In this document: positions 8,532 through 16,696 of the stretch, in pieces
Numbering within the stretch: the stretch's first letter is position 1
Layout: every line of letters begins with the position of its first letter
Source of the DNA: an uncultured Alkaliphilus sp.
GTDB taxonomy: Bacteria; Bacillota; Clostridia; Peptostreptococcales; Natronincolaceae
NCBI GenBank assembly: GCA_938074565.1
Contig: CALJEQ010000008.1
Location: forward strand, 282,216 to 346,215
Reading direction: 5' to 3'
DNA: 64,000 bases
The notes under the pieces: model-generated
The model's input: the letters and a program-made list of their open reading frames with translations, nothing else
Told to the model about the DNA's origin: nothing
Database searches by the model: none
Made by a program: the position numbers and the translations under genes

Positions 8532-9212
8532 TTACTTAGATCTATAGCCATCCATAATTTCACTAAATATTTCTCCTATATTAGGTGGTGTATAGGTAAT
8601 AGCATTAGCACCCGCCTCAATTGTTTTCATAATAGTATACTCAGTAGAACCACCCGTTGCCATAATAGGAATGGTACTACTTATCCTTCTGATCTTTTCT
8701 ACAATAGCTGGTGTATTTCCTGCTCCAGAAACATTAATAATATCAGTTCCTGCCTCTAACCGACCTTCAATATCATCTTTATCAGAAACTACTGTTACCA
8801 CCACAGGAATATCAATTCTTTTCTTCAATTCTCTTATGGTGTCATTGGGTGTTGGTTTATTTACAACCACCCCAATAGCTCCTTGAAATTCTGCATGTAC
8901 TGCCAAATTAATTACTCTTTCCCCCATTGTTAGTCCTCCACCAACTCCACAAAAAACCGGTACATCAGAAGCTAAGATTATAGATTGTGTAATGACAGGT
9001 TGTGGTGTAAAGGGATAAACTGCAATAACTGAATCTGCATTGGTATTCTTAATAATTGCTACATCGGTACTAAATACCACAGACTTTATTCTTTTACCAA
9101 AAATTTTTATTCCACTGGCAACAGAAATACACTGGGGTAATTCTATAAATTTACTTCTTAAAACTCCTTTTATTTCAGGTACGTATTTTAATTTTTTAAC
9201 TCCTATTTCCAT
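8532..9212 (-). CDS. Uncharacterised TIM-barrel protein, paralogue 1
   Basis: 226 residues with the look of a phosphate-binding (beta/alpha)8 barrel. The region GVGGG with conserved HAEFQGAIGVV, the ITVVS/VTVVS strand, and the late motif MATGGS followed by IEAGANAITY resemble the phosphate grip of ThiG/TrpF-like barrels. Databases tend to label relatives simply as hydrolases; no reaction is established that I know of. A close paralogue is encoded at 41031-41699. The ATG follows GGGGAAGG. It appears to be a single-gene unit. Confidence 0.6.
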   Translation of the reverse strand: MEIGVKKLKYVPEIKGVLRSKFIELPQCISVASGIKIFGKRIKSVVFSTDVAIIKNTNADSVIAVYPFTPQPVITQSIILASDVPVFCGVGGGLTMGERVINLAVHAEFQGAIGVVVNKPTPNDTIRELKKRIDIPVVVTVVSDKDDIEGRLEAGTDIINVSGAGNTPAIVEKIRRISSTIPIMATGGSTEYTIMKTIEAGANAITYTPPNIGEIFSEIMDGYRSK

Positions 9213-9361
9213 AATCCTTCCCCCTTAACAATGTTACAACGCTTACCTACTATAAACTATCAATTCATTAAATTGTACACCCTTAATATTAATATAATCT
9301 AACTTATTTGCAATATTTTTTTAAGAAATTATCCTATGTTTAAATATGAAGTATATATTTA

Positions 9362-9604
9362 TTAAACAGAAATCTGTTTTATTGGTACACGCTTGTCTAC
9401 ACCACAGTATTCACAATAAAAAACGTGTAAACATATACCAGAAGCAACTCCGTCTATTTCCTCTGTAATCTCCCTTGGCAAATAAGGACTATAATCATCA
9501 TAATAATCTTGGATAATTCCTCTGGAAGTCATCCCTTGTCCACATTTTGGGCATTCTACAATATAACTAGATAATCCATTACAAATAGGACATACTTTTT
9601 CCAA
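9362..9604 (-). CDS. Small zinc-ribbon protein of unknown function
   Basis: About 80 residues with two N-terminal CxxC knuckles (CPIC and CPKC) and a C-terminal CLHVFYCEYCG segment, so one or two zinc sites are likely. I place the start at the TTG at 9604 because AGGGGTG lies six bases upstream; an alternative TTG at 9622 would overlap the end of rpsN and lacks a ribosome site. It is directly downstream of the S14 gene and surely co-transcribed with it. Function is unknown; a role tied to zinc status or the ribosome is speculation from position. Confidence 0.65.
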   Translation of the reverse strand: MEKVCPICNGLSSYIVECPKCGQGMTSRGIIQDYYDDYSPYLPREITEEIDGVASGICLHVFYCEYCGVDKRVPIKQISV

Positions 9605-9615
9605 GTTTAACACCC

Positions 9616-9801
9616 CTACCAACTGGATTTTTTTACTCCAGGTATTTGCCCCTTATATGCTAATTCTCTAAAACAAATTCTGCACACTCCAAATTTTCTT
9701 AAAACAGCGTGGGGTCTACCACATATATTACAACGACTGTATTCTCTCGTTTTATATTTAGGCTTTCTTTTTTGTTTTACTATTAATGATGTTTTAGCCA
9801 T
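9616..9801 (-). CDS. rpsN: 30S ribosomal protein S14, zinc-binding (type Z)
   Basis: The 61-residue frame starting with [10 protein letters not shown] matches the short zinc-binding form of S14: C24/C27 and C40/C43 form the zinc ribbon and the C-terminus ends in PGVKKSSW. I start it at 9801 because AAAGGAGGAG lies just upstream; an earlier in-frame start would lack a site. S14 normally sits in the spc ribosomal operon between rplE and rpsH. Here it stands alone with a zinc-ribbon gene, so it is either a relocated or a second copy. Confidence 0.93.
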   Translation of the reverse strand: MAKTSLIVKQKRKPKYKTREYSRCNICGRPHAVLRKFGVCRICFRELAYKGQIPGVKKSSW

Positions 9802-9879
9802 ACTACTCCTCCTTTGCACAAATATTAATAATATTATTTGCTTTTATAGAGGTTTCATTCCCTTTAGTTTTTATAAAAT

Positions 9880-9907
9880 AAAACAGACAAAAATAATTGC
9901 CTGTTTT
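9880..9907 (-). terminator. Possible weak terminator after the GGDEF-RHH gene
   Basis: A seven-base stem (AAAACAG with CTGTTTT) is followed on the minus strand by a T-rich run. It lies about 100 bases past the stop of the GGDEF-family gene and upstream of rpsN. Confidence 0.4.
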
Positions 9908-10009
9908 GTTTAGATCTAAATACCATATATTTGTTTTATTAAAGTCTTTATCCAAATAAACAAACACATCTTTTAAACAAGTTAATAATACTTTAGTTTA
10001 TAATAATTT

Positions 10010-10636
10010 CTACTTACTATATTTTTCAAACAAATCATCCAAAGCTTCCCTTAATAAAAAAGATTCTGTTTTCTCTGTCTTTTTAGATAGCTCCGCCAAT
10101 CTTTCCAATTGTGTTTTTGTGTAATGATTAGATTTTAATAACATATTTTCACTGGCAGCCACACAAACACGATTTTTACCTTCTCTTTTTGCCCTAAACA
10201 AAGCACTGTCAGCCCCTCTAAACAACTCTACAGCATTCTTAGCATCTCTAGGATAGTTTGATATACCGGCACTGATTTTAATTGAAATTTCCTTTTTTCT
10301 ATCTCCTAATTGAAAAGTATTTATATCAAAATATTTACGAATTTCTTCAATCATTATGTAACCAGTGTCGGAGGTTGTATTACTGAACAGTACATTAAAT
10401 TCGTCTTTATTACTTCTACATAAGTAATCATTTGTTTTAATATTTTGTTTTAATACAGAAGCCATTTTTTTTATTACCTCGTCTCCCACCATCTCTCCAT
10501 AATAACTATTGACAGTTTCAAAGTTATCAATATCGATAGTAGCTAAAGTAAAGGTATCTGAACCATTAACAATCTTTTCTTCAATCATCTTTATAAACGT
10601 GTCTTTATCAAGTATTCCTGATATTTTGTCTATCAT
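10010..10636 (-). CDS. Degenerate GGDEF domain fused to a ribbon-helix-helix DNA-binding domain
   Basis: 208 residues from an ATG at 10636, chosen because GGAGGTG is six bases upstream. Residues 1-160 are a GGDEF-type nucleotide cyclase fold: metal aspartates in TIDIDNF (35 and 37), the VGDEVIKKMA helix, and the hairpin motif, which here reads N76-K77-D78-E79-F80 instead of GGDEF. The altered hairpin suggests lost or changed catalysis. After a short linker, residues 168-205 (YTKTQLERL, then TEKTESFLLREALDDLFEKY) closely fit the MetJ/Arc/CopG ribbon-helix-helix pattern. No transmembrane segment or other sensor is present. A nucleotide-responsive repressor is the obvious inference. Confidence 0.75.
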   Translation of the reverse strand: MIDKISGILDKDTFIKMIEEKIVNGSDTFTLATIDIDNFETVNSYYGEMVGDEVIKKMASVLKQNIKTNDYLCRSNKDEFNVLFSNTTSDTGYIMIEEIRKYFDINTFQLGDRKKEISIKISAGISNYPRDAKNAVELFRGADSALFRAKREGKNRVCVAASENMLLKSNHYTKTQLERLAELSKKTEKTESFLLREALDDLFEKYSK

Positions 10637-10857
10637 ATTTACCACCTCCGAAAGTAAAATAACATATTACTGTTGTCCTATTTATATGTACCCAACTCTA
10701 TTAATTATTCACTACTTTCTTTTAAAATCCTTCTTCTAACTTATTAATAAATAATAAATTTAAAACTTAATAAACCCATAGTAATAAAGCCTGTTTCTAT
10801 AGAATATTTATTGTAATAATCTATTTGCCATCTACTACTAACATTTGAGGTGATTTT

Positions 10858-12399
10858 TTGAAAAAAAAATCTTTTATTATGGGTACAATACTTTTAGCCA
10901 CCATCAATTTCATTGTAAGATCACTAGGTTTTATTTACCGTATCCTACTTTCTAGAAGGATCGGTCCACAGGCTATAGGCTTATACCAAATGGTATTTCC
11001 TTTTCTGATGGTGTTAATTACAATTCCCACCGCTGGAATTCCCATTGCTGTTTCCAAGCTGGTGGCAAAAGAAAACTCCCTCCAAAACCGAAAGGGAATA
11101 TACAAGTTACTAACACTGTCATTACTATTAGGAGGTGCAATTGCCCTTCTATTAACCATTGTAACATCTTTAAAAATAGATTATATTATCACTAAAATTT
11201 TGAAAAATCAAGATTTATATTATCCCTTATTATGGAGCATACCCGCAATAGGTCTTATTACCTTTTCCAGTATTTTAAGGGGTTACTTTTATGGATTGAA
11301 GGACATTAAACCTGCTGGTTCAGCACAAATAATAGAACAAGTTACAAGGATTGTTTTTGTTATTGCTTACCTTTATTATAAAAAACCGACTCATCCAGTA
11401 ACAGCAGCCACCATTGCTATTATTGGTGTATCGATAGGTGAGTTTTTTGGTCTTGTATATTTAGTGTTACGCTTTAATTATAAGAAACTACTAACAAAAA
11501 TATCTTTTATTCCTTCCAGCGATAATAAACTAACGGGTGTATTGAACGATGTCCTCTATATCTCAATTCCCTTAACCATCAGTCGTTTAATTTCTGTTTT
11601 TATGCAGTCTGTTAATTCTATTTTAATTCCACAACGTTTAGAGGTTGCTGGTTTTACCTCTGTGGCAGCAATAGAAACCTTTGGTAAGATTTCTGGAATG
11701 GCTATGCCCCTATTGTATCTGCCTTTTACAGTAACCACTGCATTGGTTTTAAATATTATACCAAATATTTCTGAGGAGTTAGCTGTTAATAATATGAAAG
11801 AAGTAGCCTATAAATCTAATTTAGCCTTAAAGATAACACTATTAATAGCCTTACCAGTAACTGGGGTTTATGTTATTTTTGGTAGTCAAATTGCTCAATT
11901 GGTATTCCATGAAAAGGACATAGGTAAATACTTGTCATTAATTAGTTACGCTACCCTGTTTCTATGTATGCAACATACCTTATCGGGTATTCTCCATGGT
12001 ATGGGTAAACAAGTAATTACCACCATTAACTATCTATTAGGAATGTTAGTACAGTTATATTGCACATATTTTTTAGTTCCAAATCCAAAGTATGGAATAA
12101 ATGGTTTTTTTATAGGTTTTATAGTTTCCTCTTTTTTAATATTTATTTTAAATTTTATAACCCTTAGCAAACATGTTAAAATCAATTTACCATTTGTTCA
12201 ATCCATTCTTAAACCTATATGTTGTTCTATTATGACCTTTTTAGTAATCATTCTTACAATGCAAATAGTGGGAAATCATCTAACTTCCTCTTTAGCCACT
12301 ATTACAGCCCTTAGTTTTGGAGCGGTCTTTTATTGTATTTCTTTACTTATTACCAAAACCGTTGATATGACTTATTTGATTAGAAACATAAAAGGATAG
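10858..12399 (+). CDS. spoVB: SpoVB-type polysaccharide/lipid flippase (MATE/MOP superfamily)
   Basis: 513 residues with about 14 predicted membrane helices. The N-terminal TILLATINFIVRSLGF and YRILLSRRIGPQAIGLYQM segments are typical of the SpoVB/MurJ-like MOP exporters in which spore formers have several paralogues. SpoVB is needed for spore cortex synthesis in Bacillus; other members flip lipid-linked glycans. Starts with TTG behind GAGGTGA. It is convergent with polX and ends in a hairpin that overlaps its stop codon. Which of the paralogues this represents cannot be decided from one sequence. Confidence 0.85.
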   Translation: MKKKSFIMGTILLATINFIVRSLGFIYRILLSRRIGPQAIGLYQMVFPFLMVLITIPTAGIPIAVSKLVAKENSLQNRKGIYKLLTLSLLLGGAIALLLTIVTSLKIDYIITKILKNQDLYYPLLWSIPAIGLITFSSILRGYFYGLKDIKPAGSAQIIEQVTRIVFVIAYLYYKKPTHPVTAATIAIIGVSIGEFFGLVYLVLRFNYKKLLTKISFIPSSDNKLTGVLNDVLYISIPLTISRLISVFMQSVNSILIPQRLEVAGFTSVAAIETFGKISGMAMPLLYLPFTVTTALVLNIIPNISEELAVNNMKEVAYKSNLALKITLLIALPVTGVYVIFGSQIAQLVFHEKDIGKYLSLISYATLFLCMQHTLSGILHGMGKQVITTINYLLGMLVQLYCTYFLVPNPKYGINGFFIGFIVSSFLIFILNFITLSKHVKINLPFVQSILKPICCSIMTFLVIILTMQIVGNHLTSSLATITALSFGAVFYCISLLITKTVDMTYLIRNIKG

Positions 12400-12419
12400 T
12401 ATGAAAAAACTATCCTTTT
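12390..12419 (+). terminator. Hairpin overlapping the spoVB-like stop codon
   Basis: AAAAGGATAG at 12390 pairs with CTATCCTTTT ending at 12419, with a nine-base A-rich loop and T-rich sequence after it. The stop codon lies in the left arm. Confidence 0.65.
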
Positions 12420-12478
12420 ATATTTTCTATTTAGGGTGCTTAGTTTAAACCACTTTTAAAAGCTTTTAATAATACTTA

Positions 12479-14203
12479 TTATTTTTTTAGGTTATTAATA
12501 TATGTTAATAAGGTATCAGCATCCATTGTGTTAAGAATATCCTTTAATTCTAACCATCCCTTTCGAGCAATTCCAACTCCATATGTAATATGGTCTAACC
12601 CTTCAAGACTATGGGCATCTGGTTCCACCACTAATTTCCCACCCTTTTCCTTAACCAGTCTACAAAGTCTCCAATCTAGGTCTAAACGATGGGGGTTACT
12701 GTTTATTTCAATAGCCACTTGCTTCTTGGCACAAGTTTCAATAATTTTTTCTAAATCAAGTAAATAACCCTTTCTAGATAGTAAAATTCTACCTGTAACA
12801 TGACCAAGTATAGTTAAATATTTATTTTCCAATGCCTTTAAAATCCGTTCTGTCATGGCCTTTTCCTCTAAATTAAAGTGGGAATGAATAGAGCCAATGA
12901 CATAATCAAAGGAGGCTAATATTTCATCCTCATAGTCCAATGAACCATCCAGAAGTATGTCAGATTCTATCCCTTTTAGTATTGTAATTTCGGGATACTT
13001 TTTTCTTAATTGTTCAATCTCTTTATGCTGATTTTTTACCTGTTCCTCCGTTAATCCCCCTGCATAAACAGCACTTTTGCTATGGTCAGAAATTCCAATA
13101 TATTTAAGTCCTTTATCTGATGCTGTCTTAACTAATTCTTCTATGGTATTACGTCCGTCACTATATTGGCTATGAACATGAAAAATTCCTTTTATGTGTT
13201 GTTCTTCTATTAATTGTGGTAGTCTATTTTCCTCCGAGGCTTCAATCTCACCTAACCCCTCCCTCAGTTCTGGTGGTATATAGTTAAGTTGTAATAGTTT
13301 ATAAATGTCTTCTTCATTTTCAGCAGGTAATCTTTCATCTTCATTAAATACCCCATACTCATTTACTTTTAAACCAAATTTTTTAGCCCTATGACGTAAA
13401 ATAGTATTATGTTCTTTACTTCCTGTAAAATGTAGTAGCGCATAAGGGTATTCCTGTTCCTCCACTAAGCGTAAATCTACATTAATACCAATACTTAATA
13501 CAACACTACTTTTAGTTTCGCCTTTAGCAATGACCTTCTCCACCCCCTCTAAAGAAGTAAAAAAGTTCATTACATCTTCCCGTGATTCATAACTACAACT
13601 GGCGATTATATCTATATCTTTAATAATTTCCTTTCTTCTTCTTATGCTTCCAGCTAAGCTTATTTCAATTATTTGTGGCAGTTCCTTTAATCTGTTAAAT
13701 ATACCTTCACCATACATTAACCCTGTAGATATTAAGTATTTTCCTTGATATTTTTTTAACTGCTGTATTCCTTCAAATATTTTATTTTGAGATTTTTCAC
13801 CAAAACCCTTTAGGTCAACTAACTTGTTTTCTAAGCAGGCAAATTCCAGCTCTGCCACAGTTTTTATATCTAACCTTTGATATAATTCCCTTACTTTTTT
13901 AGGTCCTACACCTGGAATTTTCATCATTTCCATTAATCCATCTGGTGTTTCTTTCCTCAAATCATTATAAAACTCTAAATTTCCCGTGGTTACTAATTCT
14001 ATTATTTTTTCCTCTAAAGCTTTCCCTATCCCTTTTATAGTATGTAGTCGATTTGTTTCTATTAATGTTTTTATATCCTCTTCAATTAATTCCACAGCCC
14101 TAGCTCCACTGTAATAAGCTTTTATTTTAAAAGGGTTTTCTCCTTTAAGTTCCATCATCATTCCTATTTCTTCAAGAATTTGGCTGATTTCATATTTGTC
14201 CAT
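12479..14203 (-). CDS. polX: DNA polymerase X family protein with PHP domain (PolX)
   Basis: 574 residues from the ATG at 14203 (GGGAGGGG upstream; an in-frame GTG at 14218 overlaps that site). Helix-hairpin-helix segments occupy the first 150 residues (IKGIGKALEEKI, IPGVGPKKVREL). The nucleotidyltransferase core has GSIRRRKE followed by the metal pair DIDI and a third aspartate in NVDLRLV. The C-terminal PHP domain (from about residue 335) carries HVHSQYSDG, SDHS, GIESDI, GSIHSH, EINSNPHR and DAH, an intact metal site. Bacterial PolX fills short gaps in base-excision repair, with the PHP domain giving 3'-5' exonuclease activity. Confidence 0.94.
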   Translation of the reverse strand: MDKYEISQILEEIGMMMELKGENPFKIKAYYSGARAVELIEEDIKTLIETNRLHTIKGIGKALEEKIIELVTTGNLEFYNDLRKETPDGLMEMMKIPGVGPKKVRELYQRLDIKTVAELEFACLENKLVDLKGFGEKSQNKIFEGIQQLKKYQGKYLISTGLMYGEGIFNRLKELPQIIEISLAGSIRRRKEIIKDIDIIASCSYESREDVMNFFTSLEGVEKVIAKGETKSSVVLSIGINVDLRLVEEQEYPYALLHFTGSKEHNTILRHRAKKFGLKVNEYGVFNEDERLPAENEEDIYKLLQLNYIPPELREGLGEIEASEENRLPQLIEEQHIKGIFHVHSQYSDGRNTIEELVKTASDKGLKYIGISDHSKSAVYAGGLTEEQVKNQHKEIEQLRKKYPEITILKGIESDILLDGSLDYEDEILASFDYVIGSIHSHFNLEEKAMTERILKALENKYLTILGHVTGRILLSRKGYLLDLEKIIETCAKKQVAIEINSNPHRLDLDWRLCRLVKEKGGKLVVEPDAHSLEGLDHITYGVGIARKGWLELKDILNTMDADTLLTYINNLKK

Positions 14204-14262
14204 ATTAACCCCTCCCACAATAACTATTTATTAAACATTATACCCTTTTCAAAAACAAAACA

Positions 14263-14287
14263 AGCAACTATCAATAAGATAATTGCT
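14263..14287 (-). terminator. Terminator of the moeA-moeA-MOSC operon
   Basis: A ten-base stem (AGCAACTATC with GATAATTGCT, one wobble on the RNA) followed on the minus strand by TGTTTTG. It lies 23 bases after the MOSC stop codon. Confidence 0.65.
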
Positions 14288-14309
14288 CAGAATGTAGACT
14301 AATATGTTA

Positions 14310-14744
14310 TTATTCAATAATTTCGATGGAATCCCCTACCTTAACTAACCCACCCTTTAAAACTTTAGTAAATATCCCCTCTTTAGGCATTACACAATCA
14401 CCTACCGTATGATATATGGCACATCTAGTATGGCATTCTTTTCCAATTTGTGTTACCTCTTGTAGGGTGTCTCCTATTTTTAATTTTGTACCAATGGGTA
14501 GTTCATATAACAAGATTCCTTCTGTTGTGATGTTCTCGGCAAATCTCCCCGGTTGTAAATCTTTTATACCTAAAGCTTTTATCTTATCAATGCTTTCTTG
14601 CCCTAATAAGCTAACTTGACGATGCCAGTCTCCACCATGGGAATCCCCTTCCAAACCAAAATTTTCAACAAACACCCCTTGTTGTAGTGGGTCTTTTGGT
14701 ATACCTTTTTCTTTACTGGTATTAATAGAAATAACCTTTGCCAT
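14310..14744 (-). CDS. MOSC-domain protein (molybdenum cofactor-associated)
   Basis: 144 residues consisting of a stand-alone MOSC domain: the N-terminal EGDSHGGDWHRQVSLL segment, GRFAENITTEG, and the conserved cysteine region GKECHTRCAIY with a second Cys in GDC. MOSC domains occur in Moco sulfurases and in small proteins thought to carry sulfur or sulfurated cofactor to molybdo-enzymes. Third gene of an operon with a MoeA fusion and MoeA, 12 bases after the preceding stop, which supports a cofactor-maturation role. The ATG follows AAGGGGGAAT. Confidence 0.9.
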   Translation of the reverse strand: MAKVISINTSKEKGIPKDPLQQGVFVENFGLEGDSHGGDWHRQVSLLGQESIDKIKALGIKDLQPGRFAENITTEGILLYELPIGTKLKIGDTLQEVTQIGKECHTRCAIYHTVGDCVMPKEGIFTKVLKGGLVKVGDSIEIIE

Positions 14745-14756
14745 TATAATTCCCCC

Positions 14757-16676
14757 TTAAATATAAATAATTTCACCAATTCCATCTATCTTATAACCAC
14801 CTAGACTATTGATATGTTCAATAAACTCCTTACTTCTCATTACTTCCAACAAGCCTATAATTTTTTCATCTTTAAGTAGCTCTTGTGGAATCAATAGATC
14901 GTAGTCCTCCCATGCTATAGGAATGAAATCTAGTCCCATTGTAACTGCTGCCGAATAAACCCCCATACCCAAATCAGCCGTTCCACCTGCTATAGAGGCA
15001 GCCACTGCCATGTGGGTGGTCATTTCCCGTTCATAACCAGTTATCATTGATGGGTCTATCTGTAAATTATTAATATAATAATCTAGTAAGATTCGAGTTC
15101 CTGCTCCCCTTTGACGATTTACATATTGCAGGTCTTTTCTTTGTAAATCTTCTATACCTTTAATATTTTTAGGATTTCCCCTTTGTACCATTAACCCTTG
15201 ACTTCTACCTACAAATTTAATTAATGCCATTGATTGACCCTTTAAGTATTGTTGAACATAGGATTTATTATATTCCCCATCATTGGTATCCATTAAATGA
15301 ATTGGGGCAATATGACACTCTTGTTTTTTCATTGCCATTATCCCACCAAGGCTTCCCACATGGGCAGAGGATAAAAACAGTTGACTATTAATTTGATGAA
15401 GTTGGTTTCCTAATAAGTCCATCACCATATCATGGCTGCCAATAGATACAATGGTTTGGGTTACTTCCTCCATAGGTTTCATTAGTTGAATATCCACCTC
15501 TTTACCACCATCGTACCCCTCCAATTGTTGAGGTATTACTAAAACTCCATCTGCCCTTACCAACGACATTGTTACACCTGCCCCCCGTTCCAATGGTGTA
15601 GCAATTAGTTTTTCCCCCACCTTCCCTAACTTCATACGTACATATTCTTCATGTTTTAAGGAAGAAACTACTCTTCTTGAAAGTACAGCCTTAACTGTTT
15701 CTGGTTTAGTCATCATTTGTTTATTATATTTTGCTATTAATGGCTTTATGAAAAACTCAATGGTAAAATAAGCAGAAACTGGATAGCCAGGTATACCCAC
15801 CACAGGTTTTCCATCCACTAAAGCTAAAATAACTGGCTTTCCTGGTTTTGTTGCTACTCCATGTATAATAACTTCACCAATTTCCCTTAAAACATCTACT
15901 GTGAAGTCTTTAGAACCAGCAGAAGAGCCAGCATTAATTATAACAACATCATTTTCCTTAACTGCTTGTTTAATACTGTTTTTTACCTCTTCAAAGTTAT
16001 CCTTCACAACAGGGTATCTCTTTGGTATTCCGTTATATTCTTGTATCATTGCAGCAAACATACTGGTGTTGGATTCTATTATTTTACCAGCCTCTAATTC
16101 ATCCTCCACATTAATAATTTCTGACCCTGTAGGTATAATTCCCACCTTTGGTAGTGGATACACTTCAACAGTCCTAATCTGCCCTGCCAATAATGCTCCA
16201 ATATCCACTGGTCTAATTTGATGATTTGCTGAAATTATCAACTCCCCCGCCACTATATCTTCACCAATTGGTCTTATATGTTGCCAAGGTTTAGCAGGTT
16301 CATGGATTTTAACAAAGTCATCATTTATTTTAATAATATCTTCAATCATAATAACTGCATTATAGGGTTCTTTTATTTGACCACCAGTGTTTATATAGGT
16401 AAAATCTTCTTCTATCTTTAGTTCCACTGATGTCATTTCAGTTGCCCCATAGGTTTTTTCTGCCACCACAGCAATTCCGTCCATTGCTGCTGCATTATGA
16501 TTTGGTGAAGATTTTACAGCAAAAACAGGTTTGGCTGAAACACGTTTTAATGATGAATAAACTGGTATTTTTTCTGTATTTTTGTAAAAGTCATTAAAAT
16601 TAACAGTTTTGATATATTGATTTTGTGCTTCCTTTAGAGGGATATTTGTTAAGTAAATGTTTCTTGAATCCTTCAT
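14757..16676 (-). CDS. MoeA-periplasmic-binding-protein-like fusion (molybdopterin biosynthesis)
   Basis: 639 residues in two parts. Residues 1-400 are a MoeA molybdopterin molybdotransferase: NHNAAAMDGIAV, the GSSAGSKDF motif of the MPT-binding domain, KPGKPV and GIPGYPVSA. Residues 420-639 resemble a type-2 periplasmic-binding/LysR-effector domain (GSHDMVMDLLG, NRQRGAGTRILLDYY, AVAASIAGGTADLGMG). This layout occurs in archaea and anaerobic bacteria. The tail resembles molybdate/tungstate-binding folds, so it may sense or deliver oxyanion; that is inference. It is translated 20 bases after the separate moeA, so two MoeA proteins are made from one transcript. Confidence 0.9.
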   Translation of the reverse strand: MKDSRNIYLTNIPLKEAQNQYIKTVNFNDFYKNTEKIPVYSSLKRVSAKPVFAVKSSPNHNAAAMDGIAVVAEKTYGATEMTSVELKIEEDFTYINTGGQIKEPYNAVIMIEDIIKINDDFVKIHEPAKPWQHIRPIGEDIVAGELIISANHQIRPVDIGALLAGQIRTVEVYPLPKVGIIPTGSEIINVEDELEAGKIIESNTSMFAAMIQEYNGIPKRYPVVKDNFEEVKNSIKQAVKENDVVIINAGSSAGSKDFTVDVLREIGEVIIHGVATKPGKPVILALVDGKPVVGIPGYPVSAYFTIEFFIKPLIAKYNKQMMTKPETVKAVLSRRVVSSLKHEEYVRMKLGKVGEKLIATPLERGAGVTMSLVRADGVLVIPQQLEGYDGGKEVDIQLMKPMEEVTQTIVSIGSHDMVMDLLGNQLHQINSQLFLSSAHVGSLGGIMAMKKQECHIAPIHLMDTNDGEYNKSYVQQYLKGQSMALIKFVGRSQGLMVQRGNPKNIKGIEDLQRKDLQYVNRQRGAGTRILLDYYINNLQIDPSMITGYEREMTTHMAVAASIAGGTADLGMGVYSAAVTMGLDFIPIAWEDYDLLIPQELLKDEKIIGLLEVMRSKEFIEHINSLGGYKIDGIGEIIYI

Positions 16677-16696
16677 CTATAGTCCCACCTCTTTAC

